Below, piece by piece: positions 27,558 to 35,886 of a DNA stretch of 64,000 bases. The translations under genes and the position numbers were made by a program. The stretch is from Parachitinimonas caeni (lineage in GTDB: Bacteria; Pseudomonadota; Gammaproteobacteria; Burkholderiales; Chitinimonadaceae). Each line of letters begins with the position of its first letter. Within the stretch, counting starts at the first letter, position 1. The notes beneath the pieces were generated by a model that ran no database searches, was not told the DNA's origin, and worked only from the letters and a program-made list of their open reading frames with translations. The DNA lies in NCBI RefSeq assembly GCF_030129945.1, contig NZ_JARRAF010000011.1:90785-154784 (forward strand). The letters are read 5' to 3'.

Positions 27558-28442
27558 TTAGTGTCGAGTACTGGTGGCGCTGATGACCGAGTCGGCAGCA
27601 AAGAGCTGGGCAACGTCTACGGCGTCGAAGGCATATGCCTGGTTGCAGAATTCGCAACGGACCTCCACCTGCGCCTGCTCCGCCAGAATGGCGTCAGCTT
27701 CTTCCTGCCCGACCAGTTTCAGCATATTGCCCACCCGTTCCCGCGAGCACCGGCAGCCGAAGTGAGGGTGTGTCTCACCCAGTAGACGAACGGTTTCTTC
27801 GTGGAACAGGCGATGCAGCACCTCCAGTGATGGCAGCTGCAGCAACTCGTTCGATGTAATGGTGGAAGCCAGATGACCAATCCGGTTCCAGGCGTCCGGG
27901 TCGCCATGCCCGGCGGGCAGTTTTTGAATCAGCAAGCCAGCAGCGCGCTCGCCCTCACAGGCCAGCCAGATGCGGGTATCCAGTTGTTCCGAACGCTGCA
28001 TATAGTGCTCGATGATCTCTGCCACGCTATTCCCGTCGAGACCGACAACGCCCTGGTAGGTCTGGCCGCCGTCTTTCGGATCCAGCGTCAGCACGCAACG
28101 TCCTCGACCCAGCAATGCGGGCAGGGTAACGCCTGCTGCGGCCGACCAATCGGCATCGTGCTCCCACTGCGCGGTGGCGCGGACTGTCAGATCAGACTCG
28201 CATTCAATGGCGATGAGCTTGATCAAGCTGGTGCCATGAAATTGCATGACCAGTGACCCTTCAAATTTAAGGGTGGCCGATAGCAGGGTGGCTGCAGCGG
28301 TCAGCTCGCCAACCAGCTGGTGTAGCGGTGCCGGAAATGCGCGGCGCGACACAATTTCACGCCAACTATCGGACAGTTGCACGATTTCACCGCGCACTGG
28401 CGCGCCTTCAAACAGAAATCGCTGCAGGGTATCTTGACTCAT
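27558..28442 (-). CDS. hslO: Hsp33 redox-regulated molecular chaperone
   Basis: Cytosolic holdase activated by oxidation and unfolding, which protects proteins during oxidative heat stress. The C-terminal zinc switch has the expected CxC and CxxC (FGCRCSRERV and CEFCNQAY). Upstream are LQRFLFEGAPVRGEIVQL and YQGVVGLDGNSVAEIIEHY. 294 residues from ATG 28442; a longer frame runs upstream but lacks homology. The ATG overlaps the stop of the proteasome-homologue gene (ATGA), so the two are translationally coupled. Confidence 0.96.
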   Translation of the reverse strand: MSQDTLQRFLFEGAPVRGEIVQLSDSWREIVSRRAFPAPLHQLVGELTAAATLLSATLKFEGSLVMQFHGTSLIKLIAIECESDLTVRATAQWEHDADWSAAAGVTLPALLGRGRCVLTLDPKDGGQTYQGVVGLDGNSVAEIIEHYMQRSEQLDTRIWLACEGERAAGLLIQKLPAGHGDPDAWNRIGHLASTITSNELLQLPSLEVLHRLFHEETVRLLGETHPHFGCRCSRERVGNMLKLVGQEEADAILAEQAQVEVRCEFCNQAYAFDAVDVAQLFAADSVISATSTRH

Positions 28443-29026
28443 GGTGTTTCCTTGTCTTGGTCGATGTTGACCGTGTAAAGCGTGCAAGGGGATGCAGAGT
28501 TGATATCAAACTCGCAACCCGCTTCGATGCCAATCCGGGCGATATCGGCGGCGGTCAGCTCAGGTTGACCATATATGGCATGCATAGCACCCAAGGCATA
28601 ATCGCGGCCACTGCCAATCGCCCAGAACTGGCGGTATTCATAAACTTCCCGCATCGAAAAGACACCGAAGATGCCGCCCCTGTTGGCGATCAACACGGTC
28701 ATCTGGCTCGATTCATAAGGATCATTTTCTTCCTCATCGGTTTGCAGGAAAAAATCTTCCTTGAGCTTGGGATGTAGCTTTCTGAAGCTCTCGAAGACGT
28801 TCACCCGACTTTGAAAATCCAGATTACGGGTGCGCCCCAGTGCGGACTGGAGCACCAGATCATGCGCTGCCGCACCGCAGATGGCGAAGTAGCTGTCATG
28901 AGCTTGGAAAATCTTATCCGGCCAGGCATCAAAGCGTGCGCCTAGCCGGGTATCGCCAAAAGTGCTCTGGCTATCGGCAGCAATGGCGATCTGTTGATTC
29001 TTGCGTACAACAACAATAGTGGTCAT
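28439..29026 (-). CDS. Betaproteobacterial proteasome homologue (BPH), HslV-like Ntn hydrolase
   Basis: A 195-residue protein of the proteasome beta-subunit fold. MTTIVVVRKNQQIAIAADSQ aligns with the HslV start MTTIVSVRRN; the Thr after Met is the expected catalytic nucleophile, Asp in AADSQ matches D17, and Lys in DKIF matches K33. The rest (AICGAAAHD, TVLIANRGGIFGVFS, AIGSGRDYALGAMHA) is HslV/BPH-like, but no hslU lies next to it, as known for BPH, which forms a 14-subunit double ring without a known unfoldase. ATG 29026 with CAGGA upstream. Coupled to hslO, suggesting a stress role. Confidence 0.82.
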   Translation of the reverse strand: MTTIVVVRKNQQIAIAADSQSTFGDTRLGARFDAWPDKIFQAHDSYFAICGAAAHDLVLQSALGRTRNLDFQSRVNVFESFRKLHPKLKEDFFLQTDEEENDPYESSQMTVLIANRGGIFGVFSMREVYEYRQFWAIGSGRDYALGAMHAIYGQPELTAADIARIGIEAGCEFDINSASPCTLYTVNIDQDKETP

Positions 29027-29186
29027 GGGTAGTCCTGAAGGCAGATCTTTGTATGCGATGCCCATTAGGGGCATCTTGGACATTGACCGGCTTGCAAACA
29101 AATGTGGGCGGGTGTGCTCAACACAAGCCTGGCACCGGGCTGAGTACGTAGCATCTGGGTCGGAACACAGGCACTCGATCGATGCG

Positions 29187-29214
29187 ACTGAAGACAAAAC
29201 GTCAACAGAGTCTC
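29187..29214 (-). repeat. Dispersed repeat, copy F (terminal fragment)
   Basis: The minus strand reads GAGACTCTGTTGACGTTTTG, directly after the pncC stop codon. Only this end is clear; the interior between here and bph is not recognisably repeated. Confidence 0.5.
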
Positions 29215-30133
29215 AGAACGCGCTACTTGTGGTCTCGTGCAGGTGGCGCCAGATGACGCCAAGTGGTGCAGTCGGCTCCGCCGCGAGCAGGGCGGTACAA
29301 ATGCGGGATGGCTTCTCGTCGGAATGACGCTCGCGATACCGCACCATGCAATTGCCCGACTCCCGCCAGATTACTTGGGGCGATTTGATGCTGATCACAA
29401 GCCCCGGCAGGCTGCCATGCTGCTCGGGTAGACAGTCCAGATAATGTCCCGCCGAGTGTACAGAACCATCTGGCGCTACCAGGCGAAAATCCTGTCGCCA
29501 TACTTGGCGGATGCGATTGAGTGTTGCTTCGGACTTGGGGATCGCTCCGCTATACCAGTCTTGAAAGAAGCGATGCAAGGCAATGACTTCGCCAAGCCAG
29601 TCCGGGCCGGAATGCTCGGGCAGTTTGCCGCCGGCAATCTGGATGGCCCGCTGCAAGGCGTAAGCGACGGCCTGCTTGCGTACAGATTGCCGGTCTCCAT
29701 GGAAATGCTTGGTTTCTGTTTCGATTTTCTCCGAAGTTGCAAAACCAAAGCATACTGTCCCCACAGGCTTTTCGACCGTGCCACCCTCCGGGCCGGCGAT
29801 GCCGGTGATCGAAACCGCCAGATTGGCGCCGCAGCGGTACAGGGCACCACAGGCCATTTCTCCCGCCGTGGCATTGCTGACAGCGCCAAAGCCAGCCAGT
29901 GTGGTCGGGAGTACCCCCAGCCAGTCTGTCTTGATCGAGTTGGCGTAGGCGATGACCCCCCCAACAAACCAGCGCGAGCTACCGGCAATCGCGGTCAAGA
30001 CCTCGCCCATGCCACCGCCGGTGCAAGACTCGGCGACCGTCAGCATCCAGCCTCGCTGTAGCAGACAATCACCAAGATGACCGGCAAGACCGGCGAGTTC
30101 GTTACTGTTGGGATGTGCCAGAAAGTTCGACAT
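29213..30133 (-). CDS. PncC/CinA-type nicotinamide-nucleotide amidohydrolase fused to a DUF4440 (NTF2-like) domain
   Basis: 306 residues in one uninterrupted frame. The first about 170 residues are PncC, which deamidates NMN to NaMN: MLTVAESCTGGGMGEVLTAI, ANSIKTDWLGV and SITGIAGPEGGTVEKPVGTV. Residues about 180-300 (ALHRFFQDWYSG, FRLVAPDGSVH, RYRERH, GVIWRHLHET) look like a DUF4440/SnoaL-type NTF2 fold, normally a separate protein; the combination is unusual. The start overlaps the end of pgi by 32 bases, so the genes are co-transcribed. A repeat terminus begins at its stop codon. Confidence 0.8.
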   Translation of the reverse strand: MSNFLAHPNSNELAGLAGHLGDCLLQRGWMLTVAESCTGGGMGEVLTAIAGSSRWFVGGVIAYANSIKTDWLGVLPTTLAGFGAVSNATAGEMACGALYRCGANLAVSITGIAGPEGGTVEKPVGTVCFGFATSEKIETETKHFHGDRQSVRKQAVAYALQRAIQIAGGKLPEHSGPDWLGEVIALHRFFQDWYSGAIPKSEATLNRIRQVWRQDFRLVAPDGSVHSAGHYLDCLPEQHGSLPGLVISIKSPQVIWRESGNCMVRYRERHSDEKPSRICTALLAAEPTAPLGVIWRHLHETTSSAF

Positions 30134-31763
30134 AGCGCCGGTATGCGGCTATCAAGCCATTGGTGGATGCGTCATGTTCTGTTGCCGCATGGGGGGAAAT
30201 GAGCTCAGGAACGATCTTCTTGGCCAGCTGTTTGCCAAACTCGACTCCCCATTGGTCGAAGGGGTTGATGCCCCAAATGGCAGCCTGACTGCAGATCTTG
30301 TGCTCGTACAGCGCCATCAGCATACCCAGTGTATAGGGTGATAGTTCACTGAAAAGCAATGTGCTGGAAGGCTGATTGCCTGGGCAGACCTTATGCGGGG
30401 TCAGCCGCTCGATCTCCTCTTCAGGCAAACCATTGGCACGGAGTTCTGCCCGAACCTCGGCTTCGGTCTTGCCCCACATCAGTGCTTCGCTCTGCGCCAG
30501 GCAGTTGGCAACGAGCTGCGGATGGTGGTCTGGCAGGGAGTGAGAGGGGCGTGCCGACACGATGAAGTCGATAGGCACCAGACGTTGACTTTGATGCAAT
30601 AGCTGGAAAAAGGCGTGCTGGCTATTGCTACCCACTTCGCCCCAGATGATGGCGCCGCTTGCATGATCAAGCGCGACGCCTTCAGTCGATACCCGTTTGC
30701 CGTTGCTTTCCATATCCATCTGCTGCAAGTAGGCAGGGAAACGTGCCAGTCGGTCGTCATAAGGCACCAGGGCGTGGCTTTCTGCTCCCCAGAAACTGAT
30801 GTACCAGATGGACAGCAAGGCCATCAGTACCGGCAGGTTCTGATCAAGGGGGGTGTTGAAGTAATGCGCATCCATCGCAGCCGCGCCCTCCAGAAAGGCT
30901 TCAAAGCCTTCCCAGCCCAAGCCGCAAGCCAGCGACAGCCCGACTGCCGACCAAACTGAATATCGACCCCCTACCCACTCCCAGAATGCAAAGATGTTCT
31001 CGGGGGCGACGCCAAACTGTTCGGCGGCCTGACGGTTGGTGGTAATGGCGACAAAGTGCTGTGATACGTTTGCAGCCGACGACGACTGTAGCAGCCAATT
31101 GCGGGCTGACTGGGCATTGGTGGCCGTTTCCAGGGTCGTAAAGGTCTTCGATACCACCGCAAACAGTGTGGTTGCTGGATTCAGTCCGGCCAGCGTTCGG
31201 GCCAGCTCTCCGCCATCGAGATTGGCGACAAAGTGCAACCGTGGCCCGCCCGTCAGAAACGGGCGCAAAGCCTCCGCAGCCAGTCTGGGGCCCAGGTCCG
31301 ACCCGCCAATGCCAATGTGGACCAGATCCGTGATGGCCTGACCGTCATAACCCAGCCGCTCGCCACAGCGAATCGCTTGAACGAATTGCTGCATTTGCTG
31401 GCGTACGGCCAGAATCTTGGCATGAATACCGTCCCCGGTTAGTGGAAGGCCAGAATCCGGCCGAAAGCGCAGGGCGTGGTGCAGGGCGGCCCGTCCTTCT
31501 GAGCGATTGACTTTTTCCCCCTGCTTTAGCGCTTGCATCCACTCAGGCAATCCCGCCTGTCTTGCCAGCGACAACAACAGATCCTTGGTTTCAGACGTGA
31601 TCCGATGCTTCGAGAAGTCAAACAACAGGCCATCAAGCTGTAGCGAGAACTGTTCAAAACGCAGAGGGTTGGCTGCAAACAGCTCCCGCATTGAGGTCTG
31701 GGCAAGAGACTGCTGGTGCTGGGTCAGTGCAGCCCACTCGGCAGAGTGGCTGATCAAGCTCAC
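30102..31763 (-). CDS. pgi: Glucose-6-phosphate isomerase
   Basis: Interconverts glucose-6-phosphate and fructose-6-phosphate in glycolysis and gluconeogenesis. 553 residues with [47 protein letters not shown] (catalytic loop), [15 protein letters not shown] and the C-terminal [18 protein letters not shown] signature. Start GTG at 31763 overlaps the orn stop by four bases (GTGA). Confidence 0.97.
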   Translation of the reverse strand: MSLISHSAEWAALTQHQQSLAQTSMRELFAANPLRFEQFSLQLDGLLFDFSKHRITSETKDLLLSLARQAGLPEWMQALKQGEKVNRSEGRAALHHALRFRPDSGLPLTGDGIHAKILAVRQQMQQFVQAIRCGERLGYDGQAITDLVHIGIGGSDLGPRLAAEALRPFLTGGPRLHFVANLDGGELARTLAGLNPATTLFAVVSKTFTTLETATNAQSARNWLLQSSSAANVSQHFVAITTNRQAAEQFGVAPENIFAFWEWVGGRYSVWSAVGLSLACGLGWEGFEAFLEGAAAMDAHYFNTPLDQNLPVLMALLSIWYISFWGAESHALVPYDDRLARFPAYLQQMDMESNGKRVSTEGVALDHASGAIIWGEVGSNSQHAFFQLLHQSQRLVPIDFIVSARPSHSLPDHHPQLVANCLAQSEALMWGKTEAEVRAELRANGLPEEEIERLTPHKVCPGNQPSSTLLFSELSPYTLGMLMALYEHKICSQAAIWGINPFDQWGVEFGKQLAKKIVPELISPHAATEHDASTNGLIAAYRRYVELSGTSQQ

Positions 31764-32311
31764 GCTGGCACCTTGAGGAAATGCTCCCGGTAATACTTGA
31801 GTTCGTCTATCGACTCATAAATATCAGCCAGAGCCTCGTGCTTGCCGTGCTTGACCAAGCCCTTGGCCAAGTCTGGCCGCCAGCGCTTCATCAACTCTTT
31901 CAGTGTCGAAACATCAAGGTTGCGATAGTGGAAATGTGCTTCCAGCTGTGGCATCCAGCGTGCAAGGAAGCGGCGATCCTGGCAAATCGAGTTACCGCAC
32001 ATGGGTGAGCTACCCTTGGGAATGTGCGGGGCGAGAAAGTCGAGCATCTGTTGCTCAACCATGGCATCGCTCAGCGTCGAAGCCTTTACTTTGTCAATGA
32101 GGCCTGAGCGGCCATGGGTGTTCTTGTTCCAGTCATCCATGCCGTCGAGTACGGCATCTGATTGATGAACAACCAGCACGGGGGCTTCGGCAACCGTATT
32201 GAGTTGCGAGTCGGTGACTACGATGGCGACTTCAATGATCCGGTCGCTGTCTGGCTGGAGACCAGTCATTTCCATGTCGATCCAGATGAGGTGTGTGGGG
32301 TCTTGTGCCAT
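31760..32311 (-). CDS. orn: Oligoribonuclease
   Basis: DEDDh 3'-5' exoribonuclease that clears 2-5mer RNAs and linear pGpG from c-di-GMP turnover, relevant here given the cyclase at 8710. Motifs: [22 protein letters not shown] (D, E), [16 protein letters not shown] and [19 protein letters not shown]. 183 residues. First gene of the leftward orn-pgi-pncC run, divergent from the M48 protease gene across 69 bases. Confidence 0.97.
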   Translation of the reverse strand: MAQDPTHLIWIDMEMTGLQPDSDRIIEVAIVVTDSQLNTVAEAPVLVVHQSDAVLDGMDDWNKNTHGRSGLIDKVKASTLSDAMVEQQMLDFLAPHIPKGSSPMCGNSICQDRRFLARWMPQLEAHFHYRNLDVSTLKELMKRWRPDLAKGLVKHGKHEALADIYESIDELKYYREHFLKVPA

Positions 32312-32380
32312 AATCCGCAGCCTGTCAAATTTTCTAGAAAAAGCCGATTATTTTCGCATAAGCGGCTTGCCAACGTCAGC

Positions 32381-33778
32381 ATGACCTCATCTGGCTTTAC
32401 AAATCTGTTTCTTATTGTTCTTGCGTTATACACATTGGTTCAGCTGGGGCTGAAGTGGCGACACATACATCATGTGGATCGCCATCGCCACGCCGTTCCC
32501 TCGGAATTTGCCGAAAGCATTACTTTGGCGGAACACCAGAAGGCTGCGAGCTACACCATCGCCAAGTCAAAACTGGCAATGGCCATGACCCTTTGGGATG
32601 GATTGGTTTTGCTTGGGTTGACACTGGGCGGCGGGGTTGGGTTGCTTGACGGCTGGTGCCGCAGCGTGTTCAGTCCAGAGTCTCCCTACTGGCTTGTTCC
32701 CATGGCTACGCTATCCACCGTTACTACTCTGTTGTCATTGCCTTGGTCTTTGCTTGTTCTGATCGGAATGAAACTGTTTGGGGGGTATGCTTCACTTGAT
32801 TTGTTTTGGCATAAATACCTCTCATTGGGGGTGCTGTCTGGAACGGCTTTGGTCTTCGCGGTTGTGTTGTCGACAGCTTTGTTTTCGATGCCATGGTCAC
32901 TGTATTCCACTTTTGGGCTGGAACAGCGATTTGGTTTTAACAAAACCACTGTAAAAATACTCACGATTGATGTACTCAAATCCATTAGTTTGGGCTGGGT
33001 TTTTGGCATACCGCTGGTGACGGTCATCATCTGGTTGATGGAAAGGATGGGAGCCTATTGGTGGGTATACGCTTGGGCCGTCTGGGTAATTTTTGGCTTG
33101 TTGATCATGGCGATTTACCCGCACTTCATTGCGCCGATTTTCAATAAGTTCGTACCTCTGGAAGATGTTGCTCTCAAAGCGCGGATTGAGGGATTGCTCA
33201 AGCGCTGTGGCTTTTCAAGCAATGGCGTCTTTGTCATGGACGGATCCAGGCGCTCGGCTCACAGCAATGCCTATTTTTCTGGTTTTGGCCGCAATAAACG
33301 GATCGTTTTTTACGACACCTTGATCGAAAAGTTATCGCCCGAACAGATCGAAGCGGTGTTGGCGCACGAACTTGGCCATTATCGACGTCACCACATCATC
33401 AAGCGTATGGTCATGCTATATGGCTCAGCATTCGTCTTTATGTTTGTGTTGGGTCTGCTCAAGCAATCTGCCTGGTTCTACGAAGGGCTGGGGGTTGCGC
33501 AACCCAGCACCGCTGCTGCCTTGATGCTGTTTATGCTGGTGTTGCCGGTTTTCACTTTCATGCTTGATCCGATCAGCAGTCTTTTGTCTCGCAGACATGA
33601 ATTTGAAGCCGATGCGTATGCGGCGAGTCAGTCGAGTGCCCAGGCGTTGATCTCTGGCTTGGTCAAGCTCTACCGTGATAACGCCAATACGGTGACACCA
33701 GATCCCCTGCATTCCGCAGTTTACGATTCCCATCCACCTGCGGCGATTCGTGTCGCTGCGCTCAAGAAGATTGCTTAG
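32381..33778 (+). CDS. M48 family zinc metalloprotease (Ste24/CAAX prenyl protease 1-like)
   Basis: Integral membrane protease of 465 residues with several N-terminal membrane helices. The active site HELGH is at about residues 329-333 (VLAHELGHYRRHH) and the third zinc ligand is Glu409 in FEADAYAASQ. RSAHSNAYFSGFGRNKRIVFYDTL is typical of Ste24-like members. In bacteria such proteins are thought to act in membrane-protein quality control; no prenylated substrate is implied. The frame is open from 32162, but ATG 32381 sits before the first helix. phhB follows after 10 bases. Confidence 0.92.
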   Translation: MTSSGFTNLFLIVLALYTLVQLGLKWRHIHHVDRHRHAVPSEFAESITLAEHQKAASYTIAKSKLAMAMTLWDGLVLLGLTLGGGVGLLDGWCRSVFSPESPYWLVPMATLSTVTTLLSLPWSLLVLIGMKLFGGYASLDLFWHKYLSLGVLSGTALVFAVVLSTALFSMPWSLYSTFGLEQRFGFNKTTVKILTIDVLKSISLGWVFGIPLVTVIIWLMERMGAYWWVYAWAVWVIFGLLIMAIYPHFIAPIFNKFVPLEDVALKARIEGLLKRCGFSSNGVFVMDGSRRSAHSNAYFSGFGRNKRIVFYDTLIEKLSPEQIEAVLAHELGHYRRHHIIKRMVMLYGSAFVFMFVLGLLKQSAWFYEGLGVAQPSTAAALMLFMLVLPVFTFMLDPISSLLSRRHEFEADAYAASQSSAQALISGLVKLYRDNANTVTPDPLHSAVYDSHPPAAIRVAALKKIA

Positions 33779-33788
33779 GAGCCATTTC

Positions 33789-34109
33789 ATGTCACTTGCT
33801 CAGGAACGCTGTCTGGCCACTGTTGATCCGATTTCTGTAGAGGCGTTGCCGTCGCTGCTTGATCAGTTGAATGGATGGGTCGTCGAAGAGGGGAAGCTGG
33901 TAAAGCTGCATCGTTTTGCCAACTATTACGAGACATTGGCATTCGTCAATGCATTGGCATGGATTGCCCACCGTGAAGATCATCACCCCGAGATGTATGT
34001 GACTTACAACAGCTGCAAAGTTGAATTTGCAACCCACTCGGTTGATGGGTTGTCCCGCAATGACTTCATTTGCGCCGCAAAAGTTGATGCCCTTGATTTT
34101 CCGGCATAA
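33789..34109 (+). CDS. phhB: 4a-hydroxytetrahydrobiopterin dehydratase (PhhB/DCoH)
   Basis: Regenerates pterin cofactor for phenylalanine hydroxylase; small cytosolic enzyme of 106 residues. The catalytic region REDHHPEMYVTYNSCKVEFATHSVDGLSRNDF holds the His-His-Pro and later His of the family. AGGAG (33777-33781) fixes the ATG at 33789; the frame also opens upstream inside the M48 gene. It runs directly into rsgA. Confidence 0.92.
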   Translation: MSLAQERCLATVDPISVEALPSLLDQLNGWVVEEGKLVKLHRFANYYETLAFVNALAWIAHREDHHPEMYVTYNSCKVEFATHSVDGLSRNDFICAAKVDALDFPA

Positions 34110-34979
34110 ATGATGACTCAGCGTGCCCGCATTGTTGCCAGCCACGGCAAGTCTTATATCGTTGAGTTGCCGGATGATCGGCGGCTTTCTGCTTCTGTTC
34201 GTGGCAAGAAAACCCACTTTGCCTGCGGTGATTGGGTGGAAGTCAAAGTACTGAATGCAGAGCAGGCTGTCATTGAAAAGCTGTTGGCGCGTGAGAGTTT
34301 GCTCTATCGGTCTGACTTGTGGCGGGAGAAATTGATTGCTGCCAATGTCACCCAAATCGTCATTGTGACCGCCCCGGTACCCAGTTGTTATGAAGAGCTG
34401 ATCAGTCGTTGCTTGCTTGCTGCGGAGGCGGTTGGCATCAAGGCATTGATTGTGGCGAACAAGTCAGACCTTCCAGAGTTCGATGTCTTGCGTAAGCTGC
34501 TGCAACCGTACCTCGCTTTGGGGTACTCGATGATCGAACTGTCTGCAAAGGGTGATATCGCACCGCTACGTCACGCCCTGCAGGGGGAAGTCTCGGCCTT
34601 GGTTGGGCAATCGGGTATGGGCAAGTCAACATTGGTCAACGCCTTGCTGCCGGGCCAGGATGTCAGGACGGCAGAGATTTCCACGGCACTGGATTCAGGC
34701 AAGCACACGACTACCCATGCCAGCCTTTACCACTTACCTGACGGTGGCGAACTGATCGACTCTCCCGGCATGCAGGAATTTGGCCTCAGACATTTGAAAG
34801 TTGACGAACTGACCCGCATGTTCCCGGAGTTCCGCCCCTATCTTGGCGAGTGTCGTTTTCACAACTGTCGCCACAAGGCAGAGCCTGGCTGTGCATTACA
34901 GGCGGCACGTGATCAGGGATTGGTGTTACCGCAGCGCTTGTCACTGCTGCAGGCACTGTTTGATGAAGTTTCATCTTGA
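34110..34979 (+). CDS. rsgA: Ribosome small-subunit-dependent GTPase A
   Basis: Circularly permuted GTPase assisting late 30S maturation. N-terminal OB fold (about 1-65), then the permuted G motifs in the order G4 (NKSD), G1 (GQSGMGKST) and G3 (DSPGMQEFG), and a C-terminal zinc site CRFHNCRHKAEPGC. 289 residues. The ATG abuts the phhB stop, so the M48-phhB-rsgA genes are probably one transcript. Confidence 0.96.
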   Translation: MMTQRARIVASHGKSYIVELPDDRRLSASVRGKKTHFACGDWVEVKVLNAEQAVIEKLLARESLLYRSDLWREKLIAANVTQIVIVTAPVPSCYEELISRCLLAAEAVGIKALIVANKSDLPEFDVLRKLLQPYLALGYSMIELSAKGDIAPLRHALQGEVSALVGQSGMGKSTLVNALLPGQDVRTAEISTALDSGKHTTTHASLYHLPDGGELIDSPGMQEFGLRHLKVDELTRMFPEFRPYLGECRFHNCRHKAEPGCALQAARDQGLVLPQRLSLLQALFDEVSS

Positions 34980-35008
34980 CGTTTTAGCCAAATCGTCGAT
35001 GTTTGGTT

Positions 35009-35037
35009 TTGTTTTCTCAGTGAATCGCTGCTAGAAT
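35009..35037 (+). promoter_or_regulatory. Candidate promoter of the rpsU-yqeY-dnaG-rpoD operon
   Basis: TTGTTT (35009-35014), 17-base spacer, TAGAAT (35032-35037), about 48 bases before rpsU. Confidence 0.55.
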
Positions 35038-35084
35038 CCCATTTCTATCCGACTAACTACCATAGAAAGACAGGACTGATACAG

Positions 35085-35297
35085 ATGCCTAGTGTTCGCG
35101 TAAAGGAAAATGAACCCTTTGAAGTAGCGATGCGCCGATTCAAGCGCGCGGTGGAAAAAACCGGTTTGCTCACAGAACTGCGCTCACGCGAGTTCTACGA
35201 GAAGCCAACTGCCGAGCGTAAGCGTAAGCTCGCCGCTGCTGTAAAGCGCCACTACAAGCGTCTCCGCAGCCAAATGCTGCCGCCGAAGCTGTATTAA
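35085..35297 (+). CDS. rpsU: 30S ribosomal protein S21
   Basis: A 70-residue basic protein: [27 protein letters not shown] and [17 protein letters not shown] are the S21 pattern. First gene of the macromolecular-synthesis cluster. Confidence 0.98.
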   Translation: MPSVRVKENEPFEVAMRRFKRAVEKTGLLTELRSREFYEKPTAERKRKLAAAVKRHYKRLRSQMLPPKLY

Positions 35298-35345
35298 GCA
35301 TCCCCGTCGGCTTTGCCGACTTGGCTGGTTCTACCAGTAAATGCG

Positions 35346-35373
35346 AAGGCCGAGTGGGCAACCACCCGGCCTT
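35346..35373 (+). terminator. Hairpin between rpsU and yqeY (attenuator-like)
   Basis: Outer stem AAGGCCG / CGGCCTT, inner GTGG-GCAA-CCAC. It is followed by CTGCATTTG, a weak T tract, so partial termination that keeps rpsU expression above dnaG/rpoD is plausible, as in E. coli. Confidence 0.55.
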
Positions 35374-35420
35374 CTGCATTTGAAAGCTCGAAACCAACAA
35401 CTTTGAAACAAGGACGAGTC

Positions 35421-35861
35421 ATGAGCCTCAAGCAACAAGTTACCGATGACATGAAAACTGCCATGCGCGAGAAGGATACCTCGCGCTTGTCCACTATTCG
35501 CCTTTTGCTGGCAGCAATGAAGCAAAAAGAAGTTGATGAAAGAGTCGAGCTGACCGATACGGATATTGTTGCCATCATCGACAAGATGCTGAAGCAGCGT
35601 CGCGACTCCATTACCCAGTATGAGGCGGCAAATCGTACTGATCTGGCAGATCAAGAACGGCTGGAAATGACGATTCTTATGGGGTATATGCCAGCACAGT
35701 TGTCAGAAGCGGAAGTGGCTGCCGCGGTAGATGCTGTAATCGCCGAACACGGCAAGACACCAGCTGCCATGGGTAAAATTATGGCCGCCTTGAAGCTGCA
35801 GTTGGCAGGCAAGACTGATTTGGCGGCTGTATCTGCAATGGTTAAGGCCAAGATGGCTTGA
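35421..35861 (+). CDS. GatB/YqeY domain-containing protein
   Basis: A 146-residue helical protein starting MSLKQQVTDDMKTAMREKD with EMTILMGYMPAQLSEAEVAAAV and a C-terminal GKIMAALKLQLAGKTDLAAVSAMVKAKMA, the YqeY family pattern related to the GatB tail domain of tRNA amidotransferase. Its function is not established. ATG 35421 with AAGGA upstream. It lies between rpsU and dnaG, a common insertion in this operon. Confidence 0.92.
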   Translation: MSLKQQVTDDMKTAMREKDTSRLSTIRLLLAAMKQKEVDERVELTDTDIVAIIDKMLKQRRDSITQYEAANRTDLADQERLEMTILMGYMPAQLSEAEVAAAVDAVIAEHGKTPAAMGKIMAALKLQLAGKTDLAAVSAMVKAKMA

Positions 35862-35886
35862 TAAAAATCTAGCCGGAACAAACCCC

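Noticed and set aside
29027..29186. Sigma32 promoter for bph-hslO
   Set aside because: Only poor matches (for example CTTGTG with CCCACATTT); not enough to call despite the stress-gene context.
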